This document shows positions 34,967 through 44,464 of a stretch of DNA of 64,000 nucleotides, piece after piece. Under the pieces are notes generated by a model that saw only the letters and a list, made by a program, of their open reading frames with translations, made no database searches and was not told the origin of the DNA. The DNA comes from Ktedonobacter sp. SOSP1-85 (GTDB taxonomy: Bacteria > Chloroflexota > Ktedonobacteria > Ktedonobacterales > Ktedonobacteraceae). Each line of letters starts with the position of its first letter. The first letter of the stretch is position 1. Made by a program: the position numbers and the translations under genes. The DNA is taken from assembly GCF_016587415.1 (NCBI RefSeq), contig NZ_BNJI01000001.1, positions 3,573,501-3,637,500 on the forward strand, written 5' to 3'.

Positions 34967-36342
34967 ATGACCAGGAAGCTCCAATCAAACGCCGTCCAGG
35001 CATACCTCGACGAACACAAAGACGAAGCCCAACACCTTCTGGAACGCCTCTGCCGCCAGCGCAGCGTCGCCGCCCAGAATGACGGCGTCGAAGAAATGGC
35101 GAACCTCGTAGAGTCGCTGCTCGCTGAGAATGGCTTCAGCATCCAACGCCTGACCGTAGACGACGCCCCACCCGTCATCTTCGGCGAAATTCGCGGCCGC
35201 AGCCCCTTCACCCTTTTGCTCTACAACCACTACGACGTCCAGCCCGCCGAACCCCTGGAGCTCTGGGATACTCCACCCTTTGAGCCAACCATACGCGATG
35301 GCAAGCTCTACGCCCGCGGCTCCTCCGACAACAAAGCCGAGATCGCCGCCCGCATGACTGCTATCCGCGCTCTACGTGCCGCCCACGGCGAACTCCCCAT
35401 CACGATTCGCTGGATGATCGAAGGCGAAGAAGAGATCGGCAGCATCCACTTCGACGAAATCGCGCGGAAATACGCTCACCTCTTGCAAGGCGATGGCGCG
35501 CTCTGGGAAGGTTCCGGCTTCGATGAGGATGGTCGCCCCAGCCTGGTGCTTGGCTGTAAAGGCCTGGTATATGTTCAGCTCGACGTCCAGGGCGTAGGCG
35601 TGGACGCGCACTCAGGCAATGCCCCTATCCTGCCCAGCGCCGCCTGGCGCCTGGTACAGGCCCTGGCATCGCTACGCACCCCCGAAGGAAAAGTCCTCAT
35701 CCCCGGCTTCTATGACGCCGTCATGACCCCCAGCGAGGCCGAGATCGAGGCTTTAGCCAGCCAGGGTGATCACGAAGAACTCCTCAAAAAAGCCTTCGCC
35801 GTCGAGACCTTCAATGACAACCTGACCGGCATCGAACTGCGCAAGCGCCAGGCATTCTCGCCAACCTGCAATATCGCGGGCCTGCTGAGCGGCTACACCG
35901 GCGAGGGCACCAAAACCGTCCTGCCAGCGAAAGCCATGGCCAAGATCGATTTCCGTCTCGTTCCCGAGCAGGACCCGGACGACATCGTCGCCAAACTGCG
36001 CGCCCACCTCGACGCCCACGGCTACCAGGACATTCGCATCACGACCTTCGGCAATGCCGAACCCGCCATGACACCCCTGGCCCATCCTTTCGCGCAACGC
36101 GTGGCCCATATCGCCGAGGAGTACGCGGAGAAGCCCGTCTCCATCACCCCCCTTGGTGGAGGAACCCTACCCCTGCTCGGCTCCATGCGCAAGCACGTCA
36201 ACCTGCTCGGACTGATGGCCCCGGCAACGCCGCCTACTGGGGCAGCGCAGCCCACTCACCCAACGAGCACATTCGCCTCTCAGACCTCGAACGCGCCGTC
36301 TCCTACAACTGCTACATGTTCACCGCCCTGGCAGAAGAATAA
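34967..36342 (+). pseudogene. M20 family dipeptidase, C terminus frameshifted
   Basis: Close relative of the 33.2 kb enzyme: 'YNHYDVQPAEPLELWDTPPF', 'GSSDNKAEIAARM', 'MIEGEEEIGS'. The frame reads well to 'HVNLLGLMAP' and then breaks at CCCC (36219-36222). A one-base insertion there would restore 'GNAAYWGSAAHSPNEHIRLS' and run to a TAA at 36340-36342. The unrestored protein lacks the last zinc-ligand His of 'HSPNE' and gains a Pro/Thr-rich tail to 36352. It is either a recent mutation, a phase-variable run or a sequencing error. Confidence 0.85.
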
Positions 36343-36407
36343 TTTTTTGTAGAACGTCTTGTTTGTCTGCGCTTTGCGCAGACAAACAAGACGTTCTACA
36401 AAAAATT
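36341..36407. terminator. Perfect 32 bp stem, TTT loop, bidirectional terminator
   Basis: Arms 36341-36372 and 36376-36407. It begins in the restored stop codon of the dipeptidase and ends 2 nt before the stop of the opposing gene. TTTTTTG on each side gives U-runs in both directions. Confidence 0.88.
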
Positions 36408-36409
36408 CC

Positions 36410-37120
36410 CTATCGCTCACCCTGTTGATTCGCCAGGTCAGTCAGCTCATTGCGCACCTGCCAGAGCTCAGGATAGAAGGCATCACGCAGGGTGCGCTCA
36501 AGGACCTGCATAGAGGTCCCACCCGTACCCATCGAACCCGGACCAATCATCCGTATCGCCAGCTTAAAATGTTGGGCGCGGAAAAGCTGAAAAATCTCAT
36601 CATAATCGATGAGTGCCTCGGCCATCGCCAGGAGGAGGGGGTAATGTTGTGGCTGTGTATGAACCTCGATCAGTGTCACGCCCTCGCGCTCAAGCAGAGC
36701 CTTATAATCATCCCACAGCAGAGGCGAGAGCCGCATCAGCGCGTGAAAGCCAGGCGAATCCGTACCCGCCCCATCCTCAAGCACCTTGCGAAAAGCATGG
36801 AACTCCCAGGGGGTCATGCTTTCAAGCATCCGCAAATTCTCCAGCATCAAATGCTGCGTACGAATCACCCGCTGCATCAAGCGAATAGCATAAGGCAGAT
36901 CGCCCTTGCCCAGAAGCGTGCGAATTGTCCGCAGCTCAAAAGCACTCTCCTTCCACCACAGCTCAAAAACCTGGTGCACAACCTGGAACTGCAACTCATC
37001 ATGATGAGCCAGCTCCCCCTCCGCCTTCTGCAGCGCAAGCAACTCATCCGTACGCAGATAACGCTCATACGTACTCAACTCGCGCCCCCTACCCGACTCG
37101 TGAACCATTTCTTTAACCAT
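36410..37120 (-). CDS. Tryptophan 2,3-dioxygenase family protein
   Basis: 236 residues. Motifs of heme-dependent tryptophan 2,3-dioxygenase: 'YERYLRTDELLALQK', 'ELQFQVVHQVFELWWKE', 'LRMLESMTPWEFHAFRKVLE' and 'GPGSMGTGGTSMQ'. It would open the indole ring of L-Trp to N-formylkynurenine. Length is slightly below the ~280 of typical KynA. No other kynurenine genes are in view, so the pathway role is uncertain. Start at 37120 or the second Met (MVHESG). Confidence 0.85.
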   Translation of the reverse strand: MVKEMVHESGRGRELSTYERYLRTDELLALQKAEGELAHHDELQFQVVHQVFELWWKESAFELRTIRTLLGKGDLPYAIRLMQRVIRTQHLMLENLRMLESMTPWEFHAFRKVLEDGAGTDSPGFHALMRLSPLLWDDYKALLEREGVTLIEVHTQPQHYPLLLAMAEALIDYDEIFQLFRAQHFKLAIRMIGPGSMGTGGTSMQVLERTLRDAFYPELWQVRNELTDLANQQGER

Positions 37121-37259
37121 TTCTTATTCACTCCCTCATTGGTCCCTGGAAACAACACCGTTTCCCATGAAAGTAGAGAAGACCATGCAAAAAATAACAC
37201 CAACATCTTCTCCCAAGCCCCACGGCTCCCCCCTATTATATCCCCTTCACATAAGGCGG

Positions 37260-37500
37260 TGCAGAAGGACGAAATCCCCCTGCCAGGATCTGATGTCCCC
37301 CAGAAAAAGGGGGTGCAGGATCCCCGCCGGAGCCTAGAGTGGCCCAGAGAAAGGGGGTGCAGGATCCCCGCCGGAGCCTAGAGTGGCTCAGAAAAAGGGG
37401 GTGCAGGGGACGAAGTCTCCCCTGCCGGGGTCTGGGGTGTCCCCAGAAAAATTCTTTTTAATTTGTTTTTTGCCGCCTGCGGCGGCAAAAAACAAAACCC
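37260..37500. repeat. Repeat family C cluster
   Basis: Several degenerate units GGGGTGCAGGATCCCCGCCG and one full CTGCCGGGGTCTGGGGTGTC unit, ending in TTTTTTGCCGCCTGCGGCGG then CAAAAAAC (37472-37499), a hairpin with T/A flanks. Between TDO and GCS2 genes; no protein is encoded in 37121-37647. Confidence 0.75.
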
Positions 37501-37545
37501 CACCACACAAAGGAAGGAGAAACTAATGAAGAGGAAGATTGGGGG

Positions 37546-37594
37546 GCGACGTGGGACCTGGCGAACCACCTACGGTCGCCAGGTCCCACGTCGC
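37546..37594. repeat. Perfect 19 bp inverted repeat, 11-nt loop
   Basis: GCGACGTGGGACCTGGCGA at 37546-37564 and its complement at 37576-37594. It lies 53 bp past the stop of the GCS2-type gene (which reads leftward), so it can act as its terminator. Confidence 0.7.
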
Positions 37595-37647
37595 GCCAAC
37601 CGCACTTTAGACAACCGCAAGGCAAAAACAATTTCCCTACCCATCAC

Positions 37648-38778
37648 TCACCAGGAGCGATGATTATTGAGCGACGAACTCTCATGTACCTGGCGCATAA
37701 GGTAGTGAGTCACCGCATACAGACTCCCAGTCTCCTTATAGACCGCGAGCTGCCTATCGGCCCCGGTACCGCGCGGATCCTCCAGGAGCGTACGCAGATA
37801 ATTAATCTCGCGGCGGCTTCCCAGATCATCCAGCACATCGTCTACAAAATCAAGCGTCTCGCCAATCGACTCGCGCATAGTCATGCGGCGCTGTTGCACA
37901 AAATCGACGTACTCAGCATCGAGTCCGTAACGGCTGGCCTTCCACTTGTTTTCTTCAATGAAGTGCGCGGGCAGAGCATACGTAGTCAGATTGCGTTTAT
38001 GCATCCAGGAGAGCTTGGCCACCAGGGCCTGAACAAAGGCCGTCATGGCCAGCGTATCCTCAAGGGTCGCGGGCATATCCGCGATCCGAAACTCGACCGT
38101 ATTGAAGAAAGGATGTGGGCGCACATCCCACCAGATGCGCTTACCGTTATCGATACAGCCAGTATTGATAAGCCCCTGTACATAGCCATCAAAATCGCGA
38201 TACGAGTTGAAGAGCATAGGAACGCCAGAGCGCGGGAAGCGCTTCCAGACGATAGAGCGATACGATTTGAGGCCCGTATGACGTCCGGCCCAGAAGGGCG
38301 AGTTAGAAGAGATGGCCAGAAGGTGAGGTATCCAGGTGCGCAACTGGTTCAAAAGCGAGATCGCAATCTCCTGGCTCTCGACCCCCACATGCGCATGCAG
38401 ACCAAAGATCAGAATCGAGCGCCCTACATCCTGGTATTCCTCTTCAAGTTCCTCGTAGCGCGGATTATGCGTGCGCTCCTGGTCCTTCCAGTGCGCCGTT
38501 GGATGCGTCCCCGAGCTAATCAAGGCCAGCCCCTCGGCCTCAACCAGGTTAATAAGCTGGGCTCGCAGGTTTTGGAGATCGAGACGCAGCGTCGTAATGT
38601 CGGAGCAGACATTCGTAATCAGCTCCACTGCTGACTGCAACATCTCTGCCTTAATGTGTTCGCTGAGCGAGGGGGCGCTTTTGTCCATGATGGCATGAAT
38701 ATGCGAGGCAAGCTGGCCCGTATGTTTATCGACCATCTGGAACTCTTCTTCGACGCCAAGTGTAAACTGATGCGCCAT
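37648..38778 (-). CDS. GCS2-type carboxylate-amine ligase (glutamate-cysteine ligase-like)
   Basis: 376 residues from ATG 38778 (GGAAGGAGCCTACC upstream). 'FTLGVEEEFQMVDKHTGQL', 'SSGTHPTAHWKDQERTHNPR', 'FGLHAHVGVESQEIAISLLN', 'DVRPHPFFNTVEFRIADMPA': the YbdK/GCS2 family. These ligases join Glu and an amine using ATP; glutathione, ergothioneine or bacillithiol roles vary. Specificity is not readable here. Confidence 0.88.
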   Translation of the reverse strand: MAHQFTLGVEEEFQMVDKHTGQLASHIHAIMDKSAPSLSEHIKAEMLQSAVELITNVCSDITTLRLDLQNLRAQLINLVEAEGLALISSGTHPTAHWKDQERTHNPRYEELEEEYQDVGRSILIFGLHAHVGVESQEIAISLLNQLRTWIPHLLAISSNSPFWAGRHTGLKSYRSIVWKRFPRSGVPMLFNSYRDFDGYVQGLINTGCIDNGKRIWWDVRPHPFFNTVEFRIADMPATLEDTLAMTAFVQALVAKLSWMHKRNLTTYALPAHFIEENKWKASRYGLDAEYVDFVQQRRMTMRESIGETLDFVDDVLDDLGSRREINYLRTLLEDPRGTGADRQLAVYKETGSLYAVTHYLMRQVHESSSLNNHRSW

Positions 38779-39678
38779 GGTAGGCTCCTTCCTGAGCTTG
38801 CTAGTATCCAGGCCTACGACCTGGTAGCGAAACACCATTAGATGCATGGAAGCACTACTCGTTCTGTAAACCGGCAATTGGGAGCACCTACCCTGCTGCC
38901 CCAATTCAAGGCTCACGGTACAGTTGTGCGCGAACAATAGCTTTTCCCCACGCAGAAGGCCCGTTTAGTGAGAAAGATTGCATGTATGCTTGCTTGTGCG
39001 GGCCAGTTGTGCGCCGGAAATAAAGTAATCGGAACAATGCGCGAACAGGTGGTGAGAAAGCTTCAGACTCAGGAAAATTAGGATTGAGGAAAGAGAACTG
39101 CCATCTGTGCACCATATGTCCCTGCGCGGACCTGGTGCTCGTAGAAAACAGGAAGAGAACCCGAGCCAGAACCCGGGATAAGTTGTCAGGAGACCGTTGT
39201 GGTACTTGTGCGCCTGTGCGCCAAACCACATAGATGCACCTCAGAGCGAGAACTAGAGTTTTCGCACTAGGGGTTCACGCTACAAACTCAGGCATAAAGG
39301 GCGCATACATCTATCAAGATGCTACTGGTAAAATATAGCGTACACAAGAATAGAATGCCTGTCAAGGGAAGTTCACACAAAATTCACACAAGAGGCAAAT
39401 AAATAGAATGGCTCACATTTTCTTTCATAGATGCCCGATTTATAAGACTTCATGTGCCACAAGCTTACCTACCCTCTCTTGCCAGGGACGGCAGCCGCGC
39501 AGCAGGAGGACTGAGGTAGGTGCGCCCTTTAGAAGCACTACCTCAGTCCTCCTGCATGGGTGGTGTGCCCCTTGCTTACGATGCAAAGTTCCTCCTGCAT
39601 AGGTGGCGTGCCCTCCACTTGCCGGGTGTACCTATTAGCAACGCCATGCCATCTCTGTCATATAGCGCGTATTCGAGG
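38779..39678. other. 900-bp gene-free stretch with small repeats
   Basis: No convincing coding frame. Holds an 18-bp inverted repeat (39502-39519/39538-39555, GCAGGAGGACTGAGGTAG) and two copies of CCTGCATRGGTGGYGTGCCC (39551-39570, 39594-39613); a weak relative is near 33083. Frames of ~100 codons antisense here show no protein features. May contain the divergent promoters of the flanking gene and lost DNA. Confidence 0.5.
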
Positions 39679-40092
39679 TTAAAGCTGGAAGGCATTAGGA
39701 AGGAGATCACGCACATGCATACTATGAATAACTGGCTTCCCCTGCTCATCCACCCCGCCATCGATATGAATAACAGCATCTGGAGCCAGGTCAATCATCC
39801 ACTGACGACAGGCCCCGCAGGGCGTACGCGTATTCAGGGGCGCGCCATCAGGCGCATCAACGCAGGCCACAGCGATCTCGCTCACCTGCTTATCCCCCGC
39901 CGAAATCGCCGAAGCCAGTGCCGACCGCTCCGCACAGAGCGTCAGGCCATAGCTGGCACTCTCAATATTCACACCCGTATACACACGTCCATCGGCTACC
40001 ACCGCCGCCCCCACATGAAAATGCGAATAAGGCACATGCGCATTGCGAGCCGCCTCACGCGCCTTCGCAACCAACTCTTCCGGGCTAATCAT
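39679..40092 (-). CDS. cdd: Cytidine deaminase
   Basis: 137 residues. Tetrameric Cdd with the zinc-site motifs 'LTLCAERSALASA' (Cys ligand version) and 'TPCGACRQWMIDLAP', plus 'VPYSHFHVGAAVV' and 'GVNIESASYGL'. Deaminates cytidine and deoxycytidine for pyrimidine salvage. ATG at 40092 behind GAGAGAGGATGGATGG. Confidence 0.96.
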   Translation of the reverse strand: MISPEELVAKAREAARNAHVPYSHFHVGAAVVADGRVYTGVNIESASYGLTLCAERSALASAISAGDKQVSEIAVACVDAPDGAPLNTRTPCGACRQWMIDLAPDAVIHIDGGVDEQGKPVIHSMHVRDLLPNAFQL

Positions 40093-40122
40093 GCTCCATC
40101 CATCCTCTCTCTAGCTTTAAAA

Positions 40123-41004
40123 TCATACCCAATAGAGATTAAAGAGCGCCTCATACATAAACACAAGCGTCAACCCCAGAAAAAAGAGCGAACCAACCAC
40201 ACCTGGAATAATGCGATAGAGACGTGGAAACTTCCCACAACGATCATACATAGGCTGGCGCGGATCGTAGCAGACAAAAATATTATACAGATCGGGGAGA
40301 CTATGTCGCTCAATAGGAGGTGCCATAAGCTGGATATGACGTGCAACCCCCTCTTGCTGATTTTCACCCGTGCGATAAAGCACCGTATACACATTAATAG
40401 TAAAGTCGCGCCGGCGTTGCTCAACACGATTGACAACAATGCCGCGTGTCAGCACGCCACGCGTACGCAGCGCGATATAACGCCAGAACTGCCACTCCAG
40501 ACAGTAGGCCAGCGCGGGAACAAAGATCAGGAAGGCCAGGAAAAAGAAGGCAAAACTGGACAAGATCTGCCCAAAGGTAAAGCCCTGAAAGACCAGCAGC
40601 GCACGCTGGGGATTGGCTGGATCGTACCAACAACTCTTCATATCGCCAACGCGATAGCGATCCAGAATGTGCTGGACAGCCTCTTTCGTACTGTAGACCA
40701 GGATATCTGGCCCCTCAAAGCCCTTTGTGCGAACCTGCTGTCCTCCAGGAAGAATCAAAGTGTAGGAGAGTTGAGGCTGGTAACTTCCATATACATTTCC
40801 ACTTCCGTTGCTCTTGCCCTCCCGAATGGTGAGCAGGGATTTAGCAGTAATGACACAAGGTGCCTGTACAAAGGAATTATAGTAGAGTGCGCGGCGCACA
40901 GGGGCCAGTAATGCTAAAAATACAACGACACATATCACCAGGAGGACGCGCCGCAGGAAGAATGCTCTCTTTTTCACAAAATTGTAACTCGCATTCGCTT
41001 GCAT
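40123..41004 (-). CDS. DUF3592-like membrane protein
   Basis: About 293 residues from 'MQANASYNFVKKRAF'. A membrane helix near the N terminus, a ~120-residue extracytoplasmic domain ('QPQLSYTLILPGGQQVRTKG', 'YRVGDMKSCWYDPANPQRAL' are DUF3592 hallmarks), two central helices and a C-terminal helix. The second soluble part repeats the DUF3592 pattern ('NIFVCYDPRQPMYDR'). Function unknown; 31 nt upstream of cdd on the same strand. Confidence 0.7.
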   Translation of the reverse strand: MQANASYNFVKKRAFFLRRVLLVICVVVFLALLAPVRRALYYNSFVQAPCVITAKSLLTIREGKSNGSGNVYGSYQPQLSYTLILPGGQQVRTKGFEGPDILVYSTKEAVQHILDRYRVGDMKSCWYDPANPQRALLVFQGFTFGQILSSFAFFFLAFLIFVPALAYCLEWQFWRYIALRTRGVLTRGIVVNRVEQRRRDFTINVYTVLYRTGENQQEGVARHIQLMAPPIERHSLPDLYNIFVCYDPRQPMYDRCGKFPRLYRIIPGVVGSLFFLGLTLVFMYEALFNLYWV

Positions 41005-41063
41005 GCAGATTCTTGCTGGATAAAGCTTGTTCAATACAGCAAGTGTTTTGTATACGAAAACCG

Positions 41064-41111
41064 CCCCCATTAGGGGGCGCGGCGCCACTATCGCCTGCCC
41101 CCTAATGGGGG
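41064..41111. repeat. Perfect 15 bp inverted repeat
   Basis: CCCCCATTAGGGGGC (41064-41078) and GCCCCCTAATGGGGG (41097-41111), spacer 18 nt with GGCGCC inside. Between two minus-strand genes; terminator of the DMT transporter or dispersed palindrome. Confidence 0.7.
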
Positions 41112-41183
41112 TGGCTAGTGCTCCGCACTCAGATTTTTGCTAGGAGATCGCAAAATGATTGTAGCACGCGCCTCCAATCCTTG

Positions 41184-42149
41184 CTACTTCTCAACCAGAG
41201 CGCACCCCAGCATAACCAGGAGAAAGCCGCCAAGCTTAGCTGGCGAGAGCTCTTCTCCCAATAGCCAGTATGACAGGAGGAGTGTAACACCTGGAATGAT
41301 AAAGTCAGAGTAAGCCGTTCGGATCGCACCGATCCGTCGAATAAGCCAGAAGGTCAGAAAGAAACTAATGCAGCTACAAAATACCACGAGATAGAGTAGA
41401 GCCTCCAGGGTTGTCCAGGTAGGCGCGAATGGACCCCCATGCTCAAAGATGAGAGAGGCCAGTAAGATAACAACGCCACTATAGAAGACCTGCCAAGCCG
41501 TCATAACCAGCACTGGTACATCGGCACTATAGCGCTTAGCAAGCAGCATTCCAAAGCCATAGACCGCCGCCGAGGCCAGGACCACTAGCTCCGCGATAAG
41601 CGCGGGTCCACTCATGGCAAAACCAGGTATGCTCGCCCCCTGGTTGGGCAGAAAGGGAACACGTCCCAGAAGCACAAGCAAAATACCCGCGATACCAATA
41701 AGCAAGCTTACAGGCAAACGCCAGCCGCGCGCTTCTCCCGCCCCCCTGAAGTTAAAGAGCGAGACGAAGAGGGGCGCGGTGGCCCACATCAAGGTAAGCG
41801 CGCCTGCTGGCGCGTATGGAATTGAGGCAAAGAAAATAGCGGCTGGTATACCCACCATAAAGAGCGAGGTCAGAAAGATGCGCAAGTGCTGTGTGCGTGT
41901 GATCTGGAGGCTCTCCCGGCGCCAGCGTGCGACCAGGAGCAAGAGCAAAAACGCCAGAAGGAAGCGTACCGCAGAGAAGAGCAGAGGCGGGACGTGCTCC
42001 GTCCCAATTTTGGCTGCCACGGGAAAAGATCCCCAGACGAGCACCATGGCGCCAAAGCCCAGGAGCGTAAGCATGCGTGCCTTGCGCGGATCTGCTGCCG
42101 TAGGCACCGACTGCGTAGTTGATGACGGCAATTCTTGACATTCCTGCAT
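41184..42149 (-). CDS. DMT-superfamily (EamA) transporter
   Basis: About 321 residues from 'MQECQELPSS' (later start chosen; the upstream frame runs through a palindrome). Ten hydrophobic helices in two EamA repeats, first 'MLTLLGFGAMVLVWGSFPVA', second beginning 'GPALIAELVVLASAAVYGFG', ending 'LGGFLLVMLGCALVEK'. Exports or imports metabolites such as amino acids or nucleobases; substrate unknown. Confidence 0.88.
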   Translation of the reverse strand: MQECQELPSSTTQSVPTAADPRKARMLTLLGFGAMVLVWGSFPVAAKIGTEHVPPLLFSAVRFLLAFLLLLLVARWRRESLQITRTQHLRIFLTSLFMVGIPAAIFFASIPYAPAGALTLMWATAPLFVSLFNFRGAGEARGWRLPVSLLIGIAGILLVLLGRVPFLPNQGASIPGFAMSGPALIAELVVLASAAVYGFGMLLAKRYSADVPVLVMTAWQVFYSGVVILLASLIFEHGGPFAPTWTTLEALLYLVVFCSCISFFLTFWLIRRIGAIRTAYSDFIIPGVTLLLSYWLLGEELSPAKLGGFLLVMLGCALVEK

Positions 42150-42290
42150 AGTAGTTAGATAGGCCTTTCTATGGCGATAAAGAAAAGAAAGAATAACTCG
42201 ATTATGATAATGGTATACGTAGCGCTCAGAGGTAGGTGTGTGGGGGAAGCTTCTCTTGCTCAGGAGCGCTTGCGCGCCCGCGGCGCCCGT

Positions 42291-42349
42291 GGGTAAGGGG
42301 ATGTGGATGGAAAATGGCAAAGCCGTTTTCCATCCACATCCCCTTACCC
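42291..42349. repeat. 28 bp inverted repeat, AAA loop
   Basis: Arms 42291-42318 and 42322-42349 with a single G-T wobble, followed by GGCGAGCGTAGCGAGCCG. The stem-plus-GC-palindrome layout recalls element D but the sequence differs. The gap 42150-42541 also holds the lgt promoter region. Confidence 0.75.
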
Positions 42350-42541
42350 GGCGAGCGTAGCGAGCCGAGGCAAGAACTGGAACCCCCCACATCTACCCGA
42401 TAGATGGGTTGCGTGGTTACGTAATGCATATTATGATACAGGAAAGCGTAAAACAACAATGCTGGCAATACCAGGTGCGAAAGAGGTTGCAACTCTACTC
42501 GCCTGTTTGCTAGAGAAATTATCAGTATATGGAGTGACAGC

Positions 42542-43567
42542 ATGGGAACTCTCCCGTTCGCCGATCTTATAAATTGGGGGTGGTTACGTATTGGTCCACC
42601 CTATATCTACTTGAATATTGATCCGGTCATCTTCAGGCTTGGACCGCTGGCCGTACGCTGGTATGGCTTGATGTATGTCGTTGGTATCCTGATAGGATTA
42701 TGGGTCATCAAGGGATACTGCCAGCGCAAGGGAGTTACGGAAGACCTGGTCTACCGCCTCCTGTGGTGGTGTATCGCGGCTGGTGTGATTGGTGGGCGTC
42801 TGTATTTCGTCTTACAGCAGCCAAACCTGGTTGAATACTATTTGAAGAATCCTATTCATATTATCGCGACCTGGGAGGGCGGCATGGCCTTCTTTGGCGC
42901 GATCTTCCTGGTTATCGCGGCCCTCTTCTGGCGTGCGCGTGTCGAGCGCGTGAATCCGCTGGTCCTGGTAGACGCGGCTGTCCTCTTTGGCGCGGCGGGC
43001 CAGATCTTTGGGCGTATTGGCAATATCATCAATGGCGACATCATTGGTTATCAGAGCACGCTACCCTGGTCGACGGTCTATGTACATCCCGAGAGCTGGG
43101 CCTGCGGCGTCTACAACCTCTGTAACGTTCCCGTGCAGCCCGCAGCCCTATACGAGATGATCACCAATATCGTACTGCTCGGCGTCATGCTCTACTGTGC
43201 GCGCAAGTTCAGGCGCCCAGGCATGCTGATGCTGGTTTACCTGTACGCGTATGTGATTACGCAGTTCTTCATCTTCTTTACGCGCGACAACATCATAGTC
43301 GACTTCCTGGGAACACATATTCTCAAGCAGGCGCAGTGGACCTCGGTAATCCTGTTCGTCCTCCTGCTGCCCATCACCTACCTGGTCATCTCCCGCTCCA
43401 AACCAGTTCCCGATGGCGAAGTCGCCGCCACCTATGGCATTCCCCAACTGGCAAGCAAGGAGGTAGCGAGCGATAAAAAGCCAGAGGAGCCAGCCGAAGA
43501 GGAGAAAGTGGATGAGGAAGAGGCCGAGACACAGGTAGTCTCAAACAAACAGGCCACACAAGAGTAA
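42542..43567 (+). CDS. lgt: Prolipoprotein diacylglyceryl transferase
   Basis: 341 residues. Transfers diacylglycerol from phosphatidylglycerol to the lipobox Cys. Seven helices; signature 'GQIFGRIGNIINGDIIG', plus 'GLMYVVGILIGLWV' and 'VPVQPAALYEMITN'. The C-terminal ~55 residues are an acidic low-complexity extension ('KPEEPAEEEKVDEEEAETQ') not needed in the family. ATG 42542 after GGAGTGACAGC. Lipoprotein substrates include the 24.9 kb gene. Confidence 0.94.
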   Translation: MGTLPFADLINWGWLRIGPPYIYLNIDPVIFRLGPLAVRWYGLMYVVGILIGLWVIKGYCQRKGVTEDLVYRLLWWCIAAGVIGGRLYFVLQQPNLVEYYLKNPIHIIATWEGGMAFFGAIFLVIAALFWRARVERVNPLVLVDAAVLFGAAGQIFGRIGNIINGDIIGYQSTLPWSTVYVHPESWACGVYNLCNVPVQPAALYEMITNIVLLGVMLYCARKFRRPGMLMLVYLYAYVITQFFIFFTRDNIIVDFLGTHILKQAQWTSVILFVLLLPITYLVISRSKPVPDGEVAATYGIPQLASKEVASDKKPEEPAEEEKVDEEEAETQVVSNKQATQE

Positions 43568-43654
43568 TATATGTAGTATCGAGTGAAGAAGCCCTCAGAG
43601 GCGTCGCGTATGCGACGCCTCTGAGGGCTTCTTCACTCGATACTACATATATTA
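43565..43654. terminator. Perfect 43 bp stem with GTAT loop; contains both stop codons
   Basis: Arms 43565-43607 and 43612-43654. The lgt TAA is the first three bases, and the opposing gene's TAA (TTA at 43652-43654) the last three. The same GTAT loop is seen at 15881-15884. Bidirectional terminator for a convergent pair. Confidence 0.9.
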
Positions 43655-44368
43655 ACCCTGGTAGAGAAGCTTACGGTGTAGGAGAGAAATGAGTGTATCA
43701 GACAAAGCCATAACCTCCTCGAAGCGCTCGGTCTGTTGCTCCAGCGTGAGACCCTCTTCACGCCAGCGGGGGAGCAGATGTTGCTCATAGGCCGCGACCT
43801 CGCTACGCGTAAGCTGTTTGAGCTGGAAACGGATAAGTGAGGGGAGCGCGAGGGGGAGGCCCAGTTCTTCCAGGTGGCGGTAAAGCTGAAGCAAGAGCAC
43901 ATCATCTCCAGTGAAGAGCCGCTTGCCCTGCTCGCCCTCGAAGGGGAAGAGCAGCCCCAATTCTACCAGTTCATTGATGCGCGTGACAGCTACTTCTCCC
44001 TGGCGCGCCAGCTCTTCCTGGGCTAAATGAACCTGTGTACCACCTACGGTCAGGGATTTGAGATGGCGCTGCTTGAGCGCCATGTGCATCTGTACATCTC
44101 CCTGCTGGTCGCGAACTTCGAGCAGGCGCTTGATTGCCTCTAACGAGAGATTCTGATGTTCTTTAAGCTCGCGAATAATACCCAGAACCACGAGATGCTC
44201 TTGCGTGTAGTAGGCCGTGCGCCCTTTCATGACAGGAGGCGGCAACAGTCCCTGGGTATTGTAAAAGCGAATCGTCCGGCTTGGCATGCCCACCAGTTGC
44301 GCCAGATCATCAATACGCAGCATGGAAGGTTGCTCTACATCACTCTGGATCAAGGCACTCTTCCTCAT
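43652..44368 (-). CDS. MerR-family transcriptional regulator
   Basis: 238 residues. N-terminal MerR helix-turn-helix: 'LRIDDLAQLVGMPSRTIRFY' then 'NTQGLLPPPVMKGRTAYYTQ', 'LGIIRELKEHQNLSLEAIK'. A second region ('TVGGTQVHLAQEELARQGEV') may be another helical DNA or effector-binding module. No Cys ligand pattern for metals. Target genes not evident; no divergent partner with a MerR-type spacer. Confidence 0.88.
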   Translation of the reverse strand: MRKSALIQSDVEQPSMLRIDDLAQLVGMPSRTIRFYNTQGLLPPPVMKGRTAYYTQEHLVVLGIIRELKEHQNLSLEAIKRLLEVRDQQGDVQMHMALKQRHLKSLTVGGTQVHLAQEELARQGEVAVTRINELVELGLLFPFEGEQGKRLFTGDDVLLLQLYRHLEELGLPLALPSLIRFQLKQLTRSEVAAYEQHLLPRWREEGLTLEQQTERFEEVMALSDTLISLLHRKLLYQG

Positions 44369-44392
44369 ATACGTTCTTCGATATAGTGAATG

Positions 44393-44446
44393 TGCCGAGA
44401 CTGAGAGATCGGCGAACGCAGGGGCGCCAATTTCTCAGTCTCGGCA
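44393..44446. repeat. 14 bp inverted repeat
   Basis: TGCCGAGACTGAGA (44393-44406) and TCTCAGTCTCGGCA (44433-44446), between two minus-strand genes. Likely terminator for the 44.5-45.8 kb gene. Confidence 0.65.
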
Positions 44447-44464
44447 GGTTACTATTTTCTTGCT

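Noticed and set aside
38779..39678. Hidden genes antisense in the 900-bp gap
   Set aside because: Only frames of up to about 107 codons, no ribosome site, no domain.
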